Shown here piece by piece: positions 1 through 13,379 of a stretch of 64,000 nucleotides of DNA. The position numbers and the translations under genes were made by a program. The stretch spans positions 9,556,001 through 9,620,000 of the forward strand of contig NC_091671.1 in assembly GCF_042453785.1 (NCBI RefSeq), read 5' to 3'. Numbering within the stretch: position 1 is the first letter of the stretch; each line of letters begins with the position of its first letter. The notes below the pieces were generated by a model. It saw nothing but the letters and a program-made list of their open reading frames with translations. It was not told the origin of the DNA and made no database searches. The stretch is from Malus domestica (lineage: Eukaryota; Streptophyta; Magnoliopsida; Rosales; Rosaceae).

Positions 1-852
1 TAATTTATATTGTTAAGCTATGAAAAAATTTGACCCTTAAATCAATTGAACATTTTGGTCAATAAAATAAATATTTTGCTACTTAATATGGTTGTATTTC
101 TCTCCATTTATAAGTGAGAGATCTTAAGTTCGATTCTCGTATATGGTGAGTTCGATACCATTTATCATGGTTGAACCAATAGGGCCCTTTTAGTGAAGTG
201 GATGAGATTGAACCTTGCGCTATGTTTGGATGAAGGAAATAAACTTGAGATTTGTATAAAAGTCAGAATTTATAAATTGACATGCATTAATTCCCTTGTT
301 TGGATTCATAAACATAGAAATTTAGAATTTCCGCATGGAAAAAAAAAACTTGGAATTTGGGACCTCAAAATCCCAAGTTTAAATTCCATGTAAATATGTG
401 TCATTTCCCAATTTCTATGATTAAGAGTTTAAAAATAACAAATTATGTATCCAATTCCATTGTTATTATAGGTTAACCAAACAAGAAAATTTACAAATTC
501 TAGAAAATAAAATCCCGTCATTTCCATTTGAATCTTAGATTGACAGAGACACGTAAGACAAACCTAGGACATTGATTTGATGACATTCATGTTTAGGACA
601 AAACTATTCCCTCAGACATAATTTAAATACCAGCGGTAGTTAACCAAATTAAGTTAATTAACCGTCCGTCCACCGTAAGACATCACCAACCAACAAAAAC
701 TCCGGCAGGTCCAAGTCCACACGGCACACCTCAAGTCAATTCCCAACCCAACTCCTAACTCAACCCAAACCCTGGTTAATCACCGAGTCAGCGACTCAGC
801 CAGACTCGGAGCAGCGCCACGTTAAAAAACACTCTATCGCGCTTCCCCTTCC

Positions 853-884
<32 letters not shown>

Positions 885-921
885 GCTATCCCTCACGAGA
901 GACGACCAGAAACCTGCAGTC
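1..921. other. Upstream region of the U-box gene
   Basis: No convincing gene. Around 95-180 a GTTCGATTCTCG box-B-like word next to AAGTGAGAGATCTTAAG resembles the SINE seen complete at 51382-51557, so this is probably a SINE fragment. The last 250 bases become C-rich and lead into a CT-rich leader, as expected for a promoter and 5'UTR of the gene that starts at 922. No clear TATA box was assigned. Confidence 0.5.
853..879. repeat. (CT)n microsatellite in U-box 5'UTR
   Basis: About 13 CT units lie 43 bases upstream of the start codon. Pyrimidine tracts of this kind are common in plant 5'UTRs. The length is probably polymorphic. Confidence 0.85.
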
Positions 922-3900
922 ATGTCCACCCTCCGTCAACTCCAGACCTCCGCAAACCCAGAACCCCCACAAAACGGTGCCGTTGTGGCTGAGATCGGCG
1001 GCGACGTAGCTATGGAGGAAGACAGAGGCGCTCTGGTGCAGAGCCTGATCGACACGGTCAACGAAATAGCTTCGATCTCCGACTACAAGTGTACGGTCAA
1101 GAAGCAGTACTGCAATTTGGCGAGGAGGTTGAAGCTGCTGACCCCAATGTTCGAGGAGATTAGGGATAGCAAGGAGGTGGTTTCTCAGGAGACTTTGAAA
1201 GCCTTGCTTTCGTTCATGGAAGCTCTGAAATCGGCCAAGGAGCTGCTCAGATTCGGAAGCGAAAGCAGCAAGATTTACCTGGTGTGTGCGTATCTTTCGA
1301 TTCTGAACTGCTATCGTTTTTGCATTTTGTGTGTGATTGTTGGTGAGGGTGATTGTTTTGGTTTTGGTTTTGGTTTTGATTTTCTGTTTGGTAACTGAGA
1401 AAATGCGGGAAATTGAAGGGAAAATGGAGGAAAAAATTGTTCATTTTGAATTTGGAAAGTGCTGTATTTGTTTCTTGTACTGGGTTATGGAGTACATAGT
1501 TTTGACTTCTGTGGAAGCAACCAAAGCAACAACATTTATAAGTTGAAAAACTTAGATCTAAGCTAAGACTAGCAAAACAGTTGCTAGATTGGATTTTACT
1601 TTTGAATGAATAAAGCTGAGGATTATAGTTCTAATTTCTTATCCATTGCCGCATTATTCTCAGCAATCGAATCGACTTCGTTTCGCTACCAAATGGTTCT
1701 AATATTGAAATTCATTTGCTTCTTTCAGTGCTTAGTATATCTTCAATGAAGCGATTCCGTTATTTTTTGTGTGGAAATTGTGATGAAGTGAATTATGGCA
1801 GTCTTAATATTTAGACGACAGATTGAATGGAATTGTTTGATGAGAAATAATTATATACAGGCTCACCATTTTGAGATTGGATAGAAAGTTTCCAAAAAGA
1901 TTCCTTTTAAAAAAAATTCCTTTAAAAAAAAATTCTTAGTCTTTTGCTTTGGGTGCAGTTGCGTCCTTGTTTCGGTGAAAATTTCTCTAGATCTTGGGGA
2001 TTTTGATAAATTTTCCTTTGTATGAATAGAATGTCTATACATTGGGTTTTTAGAGTGTCACTTTCATGACTGATTGTATGGATAGAATTATCTTTGTGAT
2101 GTTCGAATCATTCTATGACGCGTCCTTACTGCTTGATTGTTTTTGTCTCCATTATTTCTGATTGTACTGAGATATAATACTTGAACATTGTTTTGTCTCT
2201 TGTTATGGGTTAGACTTTTGTATATCTTCACGGCTTCACCTATTGAGATGGCCGAATGGTCATGTTGCTTCAGTATTAAGAGCTTGTGAATGAAATTTTT
2301 CAGGTCAATGGAATATTATTGGTTGGTAGTAAAAAGCGAGAATCAATAGAATAGTAGGATATTCTTGGTTGCTTGATATCATGCACTCAGTAGCAGGTTT
2401 CCTGCATTGCTGAGAGTGGTGGCATCATTGATGTCATCTCATTATCCATATATAAACTAAGTGAACAAGATTTTGGTTGTCCTCGGTCTTTCTTTTATTT
2501 GTGGAGGAAATTTGGTAGTTTGATATTGCACCACTTTTGGAGAAGATATTCAAAGTCATTTGTGGGAGAAAGAACAGATTGAATTTAGTAGTTCTTGAAA
2601 AACCACCACTTATGGAATCATCTTGTTAAGTGTGTTCTAGCTGTTAATATGGTTGTTTGGTGTTGAGGTTTTTGTATGATTGATGATTCTTTTACAAAAT
2701 TTTGGGAAAGTGTTACTGCCTTTATTTTGGTCAGAAAATATTGAAACATGCAGCTTCCCTGAACTGAGGATTGAGTTATCTTCTGGCATTAAACTTGTTC
2801 AGGGAAAGCTGTATTAAAACAAGATGGTAAAGAGCTCTGATGTTTTCAACGTGTTCTTCTATGATGATAAATTCAACTTAATAACGTAGTGGAAAATGGC
2901 CACCAACTGTTGGAAAGGGTCGCATACTGTTTGTGGAGCTCAGAGAATGAAATTGACACATTTTTAGGAATACTACCGGATGCTACAGGGGTGATTCTCT
3001 AGACATGGTTTATGATAAATCTGAAACACCATCTCTGCTTTGGGGTTCCTGAATGTCCAGTCTCAATATCTCATTGCTCCCTTTCATGTTTTCTGGTCAT
3101 TCTTTTTATCTTCGTTATTCAAAAATAAGTTTGTAAAAGTGATATGGGTCCTGATTATAAGATTTTCCAGTAATGATGGAATATGGGGCATTTGGGTTTG
3201 AGGAGTAATATTATTTTATAGTTCGATTCAGACGGGAAGGGAATAAGATGGCTAAAAATATATGCTCAGAAACAAACTTTAGATGAGTTGGCTAAAACAA
3301 ACTGTGAGTGGCCCCGATCTCAGTATTAGTGGTTGAGATTTGAACTTAAAAGTCTCACTAAAACCATTGTCATAGTGAATAGGGAGGTGATTTTCACTCT
3401 TTTTAGGTTCTCACACACCCCTCTTTATTTCTGGTGATCGGATTGATTAAATCAAATGGAATCAAAGGCCAGATTAAACAGGGGTGTGCAAGAGGATAAA
3501 AGGGGTGTGTTTATCATTTATGTGACCACTTTGTATAATTTTTATAGAAATACTGAATTTCATTTTCCAATTGGTATGAAACATGCTTGTGAGGAGGCTC
3601 TTTCATGTTACAAACCTCTTGGGTGTTTTATATCATAAGGTCCATTTAACAATGTCCTTTTGCTTTCTATTATTTGCTTGGGCTCTGTTGGATATTCGCT
3701 GTATTCACTTCAAGAATGTTTATATTTATTTTCAATTTTGAATAAACTATGAAGTTAATAAGAGTGCTTCAAACTTCTACTCAGATGATGCCTTGATTAT
3801 TACTCTCTCTCTCTCTCTCTCTCTTGCCTGAACCTTTTTCACCATACTTGTAGGTTTTAGAAAGGGAGCAAATTATGATGAAGTTTCATGAGGTGACAGC

Positions 3901-6363
3901 TCGATTGGAGCAAGCTTTAAGTGGAATCTCCTATGAAAATCTTGACATATCAGATGAAGTTAAGGAACAGGTATAGATTCATCATCGAACATTCCTGTCA
4001 ATGTCTTGGGATGTGATGTGATAACCAGGGCTATCTTCTATTTTTGAATTTGGCCTTGACTTGTTTTCTTTGGGATCCTTGTCACGTATTGTTAAAATGA
4101 GATGCCAAATTTTTCCTTGTGCAATTCTTGAATTATATTCTCTAAAATTTATGAAAAGATCTTTAGTGTGTGAACGACCCACTTACACAGACATGTAACC
4201 ACATGGTGACTTGAAACTTACACCAGTATGTGGTGAAACAAGAATTTGAGTAGATCCCACTCCTAAATGTGTTTGTGATATTACTTTTGAGATTTTTGAG
4301 TACTTAATATATTCTTCAATTGTATCTGTCTTCCAGGTTGAGCTTGTTCTTGCTCAGTTTAGAAGAGCCAAAGGGAGGTTCGATTCGCCTGATGTTGAGC
4401 TCTATGGAGATCTCTTATCCCTTTACAGTAAAAATGAGGCAGCAACAGATCCAGCTGTCCTAAGAAGATTGGTTGATAAGTTAGAATTGACAGGTATAGC
4501 TGAACTCACACAAGAGTCACTAGCCTTGCATGAGATGGTTACTTTCAGTGGTGGGGATCCTGGGGAGAGCATCGAGAAGATGTCAATGCTACTGAAAAAA
4601 ATTAAAGATTTTGTACAAACAGAAAACCCCGACATGGATGCTCCTGCAGGGGGAAAGAATATATTAGCAAGCTGCAGCGGGCAAGCATCCACCGACAAGA
4701 ATCACAAAGTCCCCCCAGTTATACCAGATGATTTTCGGTGTCCAATATCTTTGGAGTTAATGAAGGACCCCGTCATTGTTTCAACAGGGCAGGTATATGC
4801 TTGGTTTTTTATACCAAGAACTCAATTGCTCCATAACTATCCATTTTTCCTTTTTCCTTCATGTTTCATGGGATGTTATTAGATGTCTTTTTCCTTTCCC
4901 TTTTGTGTCAGATGCCAATAACATGTACCCTGTTCTTGTAGAAAAATTGTTGTTACATTGAATTTTTGTTCTTTCTATAATGTATCCAGTTGTTGGGTCA
5001 ATACGTCCTCCATTTGGGGATCAGCCTGGTTGCCTTCCGTTGTATGGTTTTTCAGACACAAACCAAAACTTTTTGATTGGGAGGTTGAAAAGATGTCATG
5101 CAGATTGGATACTTGTTTTCCTATATTTGGGGTTAAATTTTACTTTTTAAGTCCATGCCCTGGGATACATCATGCTACCACTAATTTAAAAGATTTTGTT
5201 TTCCACTGCTGCAGACATATGAGCGTTCCTGTATTGAGAAGTGGCTGGAAGCAGGGCATGCGACATGTCCAAAAACACAACAAAGCCTCTTTAACACCAC
5301 CCTCACACCGAACTATGCTTTACGTAGCCTCATAGCCCAGTGGTGTGAGGCAAATGGCATTGAACCACCAAAAAGACCCAATTCTCGGCCTATTAAAACT
5401 ACATCCTCCTGCTCTCCAGCAGAACGCACTAAGATTGAAATTCTCCTCCGCAAGCTGATGTCTGTTAGCCCCGAAGATCAAAGGTCTGCTGCGGGTGAAA
5501 TCCGGCTTCTTGCCAAACGTAATGCAGACAATCGTGTGGCTATTGCTGAAGCTGGTGCAATACCCCTGCTTGTAGGCCTCCTTTCAACCCCCGACTCCCG
5601 TACCCAAGAGCATGCTGTCACTGCACTCCTCAACCTTTCCATATGTGAGGAGAACAAAGGAAGCATCATAACCTCTGGAGCAATTCCTGGTATTGTTCAT
5701 GTCCTCAAGAATGGAGGCATGGAAGCACGGGAAAATGCAGCTGCGACCCTTTTTAGTCTTTCTGTCGTGGATGAAAATAAAGTCAGAATTGGTGCTTCGG
5801 GAGCCATTCCGCCACTTGTTACATTGCTGAGTGAAGGTACCCAAAGGGGGAAGAAAGATGCTGCAACTGCACTTTTTAACTTGTGCATTTATCAAGGTAA
5901 CAAGGGGAAGGCAGTAAGGGCCGGTGTTGTTTCGACCCTAATGAAGCTGCTGACAGAACCTGGAGGTGGAATGGTGGATGAAGCACTGGCCATTCTAGCA
6001 ATACTCTCTAGCCATGCTGAAGGGAAAGCAGCCATTGGAGCTGCTGAGGCAGTGCCTGTTTTGGTTGAAGTTATTGGGACAGGATCTCCCCGAAACAGAG
6101 AAAATGCAGCCGCGGTTTTGGTGCATCTTTGTTCTGGAGACCAACAACATATAGTAGAGGCTCAGGAACTTGGGGTGATGACTTCGTTATTGGAGTTGGC
6201 TCAAAATGGCACAGATAGAGGCAAGAGAAAGGCTGCACAGTTGCTTGAGCGAATGAATCGGTTTGCTGAGGCGCAGGCACAGGCACAGGCACAGGCACAA
6301 CCTGATGATCAATCTGAGACCCAGTCACATCCACCCACCACTCCAAATGCCGTTGACGGATGA
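922..6363 (+). CDS. U-box / ARM-repeat E3 ubiquitin-protein ligase (PUB14/SPL11 type)
   Basis: Predicted E3 ubiquitin ligase: the U-box would bind a ubiquitin-charged E2 and the ARM repeats would hold the substrate. Coding exons by GT/AG sites and frame: 922-1281, 3854-3970, 4337-4792, 5215-6363, all joined in phase 0, giving 693 aa. Residues 30-260 form the helical UND domain ([21 protein letters not shown], then ERE...ISDEV). The U-box spans about 288-360 ([22 protein letters not shown] runs to the end of exon 3, then [11 protein letters not shown] in exon 4). ARM repeats fill about 395-650 (repeated GAIPxLVxLL and ENAAxxLxxLS). The C-terminus has an Ala-Gln run. Intron 1 is 2.57 kb and holds a CT microsatellite at 3803-3824. 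The size and the layout UND, U-box, ARM match the PUB12/13/14 group; which orthologue it is cannot be settled here. Confidence 0.95.
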
Positions 6364-8310
6364 TGGTGTTTGTTTTCTCTTTCATTTTCGCTGTTTCTTT
6401 TGTTATTTTCTAGCATTAAAAGAAGTGGGTTTGCTTTGGCAGGGGAGGAAGGTGGAAGATCACCTTCCAATTCTGTAAGTTCTTCATTTCATTTTATTTG
6501 TGTGGGATGAGACAATACTTTCAAGGTAAACAACAAAAGGAAGAAAGGAGAGAGGGAGAAGGAGAGGGAGGGAGAGGGAGAGATATATCTGACGTGATAT
6601 GTACCAAATTGTAACATGCATGACTGCCGTAATCATCCTCAGTTTTTAGTGAAGCGATGTTGCTTATATTCAACACAAACTACATTTATGAAAAGTTTTT
6701 GTGAATGTTGGGCTGATTAAAGGAAGAGTCTATTTAACTCAAGTTTTACAGTTGGTTCATTGCCAATTGCAATCAATAGCCACTTAGATTGTGTGCCATG
6801 CTTCCGATGCTGGCCTCATTTGGTTTGTAGGATTGAATTGAAATGGATAACTCATGTATTTTCCGGTATGTTGACGGAAATTTGATCAATTTTGAAGGTA
6901 GAAGATGAATTACTTGTTAAAGAAATTTATTCATTCCAATTCCCTCAAAAATCAAGTGGGCGAATTAGGATTAGAAGGGATAAATTTCTTTCATGTCTAA
7001 ATTCTTTTTAATCTCGTGAAATGATAATCATTCACCGCTACCTTCTTCAATATACTTCAAACATAGGGTTAAGTCAAAGGTCCTAGAGCCCTTAGGACCC
7101 GTTTGTTACGCCGGATTGACTTGTATTAAAATGGGTTCAAAATTTGACTTCCTCCATTGTAACAGAGAAAACAAACATGTGGTCCAGTATCATTAGTACA
7201 AAATGAGCTATTGCAATTGAAAATAATTCAATTGACCGACCTAAGCCCAAAATACCACTGATCTGGTATGATAGAGCTACATAAACCTCTGAGATTAGTT
7301 GCAGGGCATTGGAGTGGTGGTGATGGCATTGTCAAGCTACAAATTGATGACCCGGTGAGCTCTTATGTGGGCTGTCGTGTAAGTTATATTTGCACCACAT
7401 TGACAAAAAAACTCATCAATTTAATGGATGATTAGAAATTCAAAGAGGCAAAAAGTGTAAACGAATACAATTTCAAAATCTCAAGATGCAACGTGAGAAA
7501 GTTAAAACCTCATAAACCATTTTGAAAATCACGTCAAACCTTGTTTATTTGAACATTTCTAGTGGAAAGAAAACAATAGTTAATTAACCTCAGTTTGGAA
7601 AATCCATTTATTTAGTACAATCAATATGGGGAGGGGAGTTCGAAGAAAATCCTTTTATTTTAGCACAATCAATAAGGTAAATGAAAAAAAAAACTAAATG
7701 TAGAGACTCGTGTTTCCTAAACTCTCGCACTTTTGACCTCAAAACAAAATAAAAACTCACACTTTTATTGAAGAGTGTAATAACATTTATATGCATGTAG
7801 CTCATTGTAAATTCTTAGAACTTAAATCACAACTACATTGATTAGGATAAAGTTTTCTTGTCAGATTGTAAATATGAATCATAATTTAAGCGAAATATAC
7901 CGAACTAATGACACTTATTTGCAGTTTGAAAAGAGAACATGTTATATAACTACAGTCTCTCTCTATACATAGAAGTCCATGAATGAAGAATAAATATTTG
8001 GTTCACGAAATGGGTTCCTTAAGAATGTAAGCACAAGTATCACATTCTCATGAGTGCATTTGCTTGTCAAGCATGAGAAGGAAATTCTTACTCAGTCCCA
8101 AACTTTTATCCACCAACCAAACTTGCCATCATAAATATCCATTGTTTTCAAGGGAATACTTTCCAAACATGTCGTAATTGAGAAGGGAATTGCCATTATT
8201 TTGGGCGATTTGGAACCTGTCATATCACATCGTACGCACAAGCTTGATGAACGGTTATATATTGGAGTACGGCTGGCTTGCTTTTGTGACATGTATGTAT
8301 ATATATAGTA
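6364..8310. other. 3' flank of the U-box gene, no gene seen
   Basis: The first 350 bases are likely 3'UTR, including a purine-rich GGAGA stretch near 6540-6585. The rest is AT-rich sequence with only short ORFs that lack recognisable domains. A word of the type GGACCCGTTTGTTACGCCGGATTG near 7095 resembles MITE ends but no partner was found. Confidence 0.4.
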
Positions 8311-8462
8311 TAGTGCTATTCACATATTTATTTTTATTTCTCACACATATTTGTTAAGTTTTGGTCATTGATTATTTTTCAATTCCTTTGATCTAACAGT
8401 CAAAGATTAAGAGAAGTGTGAGAAATAAAAATAACTAAATAAGTGTATGAATAACACTACCT
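8311..8462. mobile_element. MITE with TAGTGCTATTCAC-type ends
   Basis: The left end (TAGTGCTATTCACATA then TTTTTATTTCTCACA) is inverted at the right end (TGTGAGAAATAAAAA then GTGTATGAATAACACTA). The 150-bp fold-back has no coding capacity. Similar ends occur at 18322-18450, 33620-33745 and, more weakly, 43395-43485, so it is a dispersed family. The duplication at the target site was not clear. Confidence 0.65.
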
Positions 8463-8687
8463 TATATGTATTATTGAACTTTTCATTCACATGCGTAATA
8501 CGTTTTGCTCATGAGATGTAGAATTTAAACTCAAAAGAATATTGTGCATCTGGTAGAAGAAAGTAATTGTCAAATACACGATAAGACAATGAGATAATCT
8601 AACATGATTTGAAATTCTAAAGAATCCTCTCTCTCGGATTGAGAAATTAAAGTCATCTGAATTTTCTACTTAAATTGGAAAAAAAGA

Positions 8688-8841
8688 AAGAAAATTAATG
8701 AAAAGGGTTTGAAAACTTTGAGTTTTAACGATAAGGAAAAAATAAATGGTAAAGTGAATAGTACCAGGATTGACTTTTTAGTGTAAAAATATGGTTTTTC
8801 GTTAAAGTGAACAGTACTATGAGCTTTTTGTTAATGTTCCC
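8688..8841. mobile_element. Short MITE, same family as 34111-34259 and 39960-40103
   Basis: It shares the core words TTGAAAACTTTGAGTTTTAA and TATGGTTTTTCGTTAAAG, and the ending GAGCTTTTTGTTAATGTTCC, with two other copies in the window. The ends are inverted with respect to each other. The flanks are A-rich, so the target duplication cannot be read with confidence. Confidence 0.65.
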
Positions 8842-8848
8842 AAAAAAA

Positions 8849-9630
8849 AATGGGACACTTTGGATGTGGTCCCTAACTATCAATATTCTTTGATTGAAAC
8901 CTTGTTAGTTTTTAGTTTTTGATTGAGGTCCCTGACATTAATGTAATAATGTAAGTTACTATATTTTTTAAATTAAAAATTAAAAATTGAAATTTGTAAT
9001 TGTTTATATTAATGAGATTTTAAATAAAACCCATAATTTATGGGATTAAAAATAATAAAATATAAATTATACTCTCTATTTTATTGTGTGTGTGTATACA
9101 TATATGTATGGGTACATTAACCAAAATTAACAAAAAAAGTTATTGTACCAAAACATGGATACATTCTCAAATCAACGAAAAAGAATGTACCCATATAAGT
9201 TTAAACATGGATTAAAAAATTTGAATGGATTTTATATTAAAAAAGGGTACATTTTACATATAACAAATTGATATATTTGAGAATGGGTACATTTAAGATT
9301 AAAAAAATTGAAAAATTATATGAATGGGTACATTTAAGATTAAAAATTAAGAATCTTTTTATATATATAAAAAAACTAATAGGTACAAACTTAATTTAAT
9401 TTAATTTTTTATTATTTTGGAAATGTTTGAATTGAAAATTAATTAGAAGTTTAATAGAGGTGTGAGTATTAAACCCTAAATTAATTACTAATTTTTATAT
9501 TAAAAAATTATATAATAAACATGTAAATTCATTATCACATTAATGCTAAGGACTTGAATCAAAATTTGATAACTAATAAGGTCTTAGTTAATAAACAGTA
9601 AGAACTAGGGACCGGATACTAATTTTTCCA
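8849..9630. mobile_element. AT-rich non-coding element with GGGTACA words
   Basis: It begins with GGACACTTTGGATGTGGTCCCTAA and ends in roughly inverted form (CTAGGGACCGGATACTAA). The interior repeats GGGTACATT/GGGTACA at irregular spacing and has no ORF. It resembles 10796-11740. Class is uncertain: non-autonomous DNA element or fragment of a larger one. Confidence 0.5.
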
Positions 9631-10795
9631 AAAAAAATTGTTTGTAACCTATTATATTGAAGCCAAAATTACCCAATACCGGTCAATAAGGAAGTATCAT
9701 GAACTGCCAAACCGTTCCTGTTGAGGTACTTCTGCCGGAGAAGGTACAAAACAACCTCACAAGAAGTAAGAACCACTACAGTGGTGATTACTCAATGGCT
9801 ATCCTCAGAACCAATGGGAGGATCTCCATTCCGCCAACTTGGAGTCCTTTTTCTTAAGGACACGTGGCAACACTACAACAACTTTCTTAGAGTCCCATAT
9901 CGATCATGCTCTAATATCTCTATGCTTAGATTTATACTAAGCCAACACTGTATTTTGTAAACACTACATTATTAATGAGAATTCCTAATTATGTGGTAAC
10001 TCAATTTATAGTGAACCGGCACCATGTACATCTCGTGTCTACTTCTACACCTTTTATCTCTACCTATAGACACCCTTTATCTCTATACCTATCATTTCCA
10101 CTTAGCGACCAAAGCACCCTTGCGAAGCTCACTTTATCATTCTTTACGTTAATTCAAAGTCCACCCTATTTTGTACATCAACATAATTGAAAGATTAAGG
10201 ACCACATTATCATATAATTTGAAGAAAAAAAAAATTACCACATATCTTTCAACATTTTGCAAAGGATCATCATGAACTACAACAAGACTTATTCAGTAGC
10301 TTCATCACAGGAAACCATGCTATATTATAGAGGCAATGATGTGACAAGATACTAACATGTCCTTTATACCAAATGAAATTCAGAGAACTTTGTGCAATGG
10401 AGTATTTTATCACATACTTTTTTCCCCCTTACAATAAAACTTGAATTTAGAGCCTTTCTTTCAAGCCCCATGTCCTCTTTTTATGCTTTTTGATTTAACA
10501 AAATAGCAAACAAATCGTCATGTATGAAATATAAAATATGTGTTTAGAACCTCTTCTAATAAAGTGTAAACTAATTAATGCCTTATTGTTTTCTTGTCAT
10601 ATTGTATACATAAACAGATAAAGAATATGCAACATATATAAAAATATATATATCTTCAATAGTATGTAGCGTTGAATGACACGATAAATAAATTACTGAG
10701 ATTGAAAAAAGAAGATTTAAACAATTGTGAAAATCAAATATAACAGCTAAAACGTTCATAGCAATGAGTGGCATTGAAGCCACAAGATAAAATAA
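9631..10795. other. Intergenic, no gene seen
   Basis: AT-rich sequence with two short ORFs (9721-9960, 9975-10190) that show no domain or splice context. Confidence 0.4.
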
Positions 10796-11740
10796 GGGGA
10801 TACTTTGGATGCGGTCCCTAATCCTTAACATTTTTTTACTAAAACCTTAATGGTATTTAAAGTTTGATCAAAGTCCCTTGACTTTGTACACCTCATTATA
10901 TTACAATTAATATTTATAGTTTTATAGTTTTGACATTAATTGTTTGATATTTTATGAGATTTATAATCCTATAAATTTAAAATCCCTCATTATAATACTA
11001 TTAGAAACAGTTACAATAAAAAAAATTCAAACATTTTAATTGAATAAATGGATAAAAAACTATGCAAAAATAAGAAATAATAAATGGCAAAAGAATGTAT
11101 CCATAGTGTTAAAAAAATTGGTACATTTTACATAGAACAAAGTAGTACATTAATAAAGAAGAATGGGTACAAATAAAAGATTAAAAAATTATGAGTACAA
11201 ATGAATTTTTAAAAAATATAGACGCTAAAAGAAATTAATACATGGGTACAAAATAAAACTAAAAAGAAAATACTACAAATTTAAAAAAATGTTGCAAATT
11301 AAAAGTGGGTACAAACTAAAAATATAAATATATGATACAAAGTTCAGGCATAAAACATAAATATATCAAATGTAATTTTTCTATCATTGATTACATATAC
11401 AATGTTACGTGACGGTATACACATGAGTACAAACACAAATAAAACTTTAAAAAATATGGGCACAAAATGAAACTAATATGGGTACAAATTAAAAATGAAA
11501 AAAAAAATGGTACAAATTAAAAATAGGTACAAACTAAAAATAAAAATTTAGCCATAAATATAAATATACTAATTGTAACATTTTTAACACTAAAGGAATC
11601 TATTTAAAAATAAAAATATTTTATTATTCAAATAGTTAATGATGTTATTAATACCCAAGGATTTTGATCAAAAATTGAAAATAAATAGGATTTTAATCAA
11701 TGGACTAGAAAAAAGAAGGATGTGAACCTAATTTCTCCTC
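10796..11740. mobile_element. AT-rich non-coding element with GGGTACAAA words
   Basis: It starts GGGGATACTTTGGATGCGGTCCCTAA, very like the start of the element at 8849. It ends near GGATGTGAACCTAATTTC. The interior has at least seven GGGTACAAA/GTACAAACTAAAAAT units. AAATAA flanks both ends and may be part of a target duplication. No coding capacity. Confidence 0.5.
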
Positions 11741-13111
11741 AAATAATTTGGTAAAGCACATTATATAATGGAAGCTAATTAATCTTCAACAAATTACTCT
11801 GAAGTTACTCAAGTAATTTTAAATAAAACATAGAACATACCTGCAACGTGATTATAAAGATCTGAGTTTAAAATGCAAGCTAATTAAGGACGCAAGTACC
11901 ACATGTGTATGTTTTTTCCATACAAGGATATATTTACATTAAGGGGATGAGGGAATATATTAGTTGCAAACTCGTTATTCTTGAGATTTAAATATCTCAT
12001 TTATAAGTGAAGAGGAATATTATTATACTGTGTTACTAAGTGGCACCGCATGACAAATATATGTAATGACTGTCAATTTTAGTAAAATAATGACAACGTA
12101 TTTATTATGTTTAGGAGTTTGATGAGTTTAATCATAAAGGTTTTTTTAATAATAACATCGGGAGTAATGAAAAATTAGGCAATCAGAACTACACATAAGT
12201 TCGTACAACGAGGAAGACATAAAATTACCAAACTCCTCGAGAAAGATTCAAGAAAGCCAAATGGCCGACGAGAAACGGTATAAGTTATTTCTCCGTGTTC
12301 CTCCAAAAAGATGAGGGCCAAGTTAATTTTATGTATACTGTGGTTGTTTTAAGCTTATCATTATCTTTCGACTTGTAGAGAATCCGGCAAACTGTTGACC
12401 TATCCTACGCTTTTAACTGAATATATACCTACGAAGCTTAACGTTGGCAAACCTAGCAAAACTAACAACTCAAACTGAATATACAGCTGGCAGCAAGTAA
12501 CTATATATTATCTAAAATATATATTGGAATGTTTTTGAGGTTTAAAGAAGAACAAATGTAAAAAGATAAAAAGAAATGCAAATTAAACCATGGCCCATTT
12601 GGAAGAAGAAGAAACGTCAGAAGGTGATAAAGAGGAATAAAGTGAAAAGGAAAAATAAAACGCAGGCCCATCCGCTTAATGGGACATGATAACTTTTTTA
12701 ATGTGCCGAAAACACCATTCAGTACACTAAGTTTCATATTATAAGTAGTTAAATTTTTTTTAAGTATTTAACCACTTATATTATGATAATTAATGTACTA
12801 AACCGTTCTCTCTACACACTAAAAAATCTCTCAAGAAACACAAGCATTGAAGACTGAAGGGGGGGGGGGAGAGAGAGAGAGAGAGAGTAGATTTAGCACT
12901 TATCAATGAGTGGGTCAACAAAATGAACATACATAAAAATTGAGGTCGTGGAATTCCGAGCCCTGCATGGTTTGAATTAGTCTTTGATTGCTTTGCTCTT
13001 CCAAAATGGCGTACCTCTCTCATTCCCTCATCAGGCTTCATCAACAGCAACCATTCCTCTTTTATTTCTTTGCTTTCCCTTTTGCCACCACCATATGCAT
13101 AATGCATATGC
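11741..13111. other. Intergenic, no gene seen
   Basis: AT-rich. Near 12858-12887 a G run passes into a GA microsatellite. The ORFs at 12501-12737 (-) and 12790-13113 (-) are low-complexity translations without domains. Confidence 0.4.
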
Positions 13112-13168
13112 ACATTTTCTACTCACATTAACTGCTTTTGCAGTCTACGTCCATGGCTAATATCAAAT

Positions 13169-13208
<40 letters not shown>

Positions 13209-13305
13209 TGAGTGAGTGTCTGCTTTAATTTTTTGTTTACCATGTACATTTTCTACTCACAATAACTGTTTTTGCAGTCTACGTCTCATGACCAATGTCA
13301 AATAT

Positions 13306-13347
<42 letters not shown>

Positions 13348-13379
13348 TGTGTGTGTGTCTGCTTTAGTTTTTTGCTTCT
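13112..13379. repeat. 134-bp tandem duplication, each copy carrying a GA microsatellite
   Basis: ACATTTTCTACTCAC, then TTTTGCAGTCTACGTC, then TCAAATATCGA plus (GA)n, then GTGTCTGCTTTA occurs twice head to tail (13112-13245, 13246-13379). In copy 2 the GA tract continues into GT units. Unequal exchange or slippage is the likely origin. Confidence 0.85.

Noticed and set aside
122..150. tRNA gene suggested by GTTCGATTC
   Set aside because: No cloverleaf around it; the flanks match the SINE family instead. Same judgement for 29160 and 29275.
1247..1546. ORFs around the first intron of the U-box gene
   Set aside because: They read through the donor at 1282 or on the opposite strand and are shadows.
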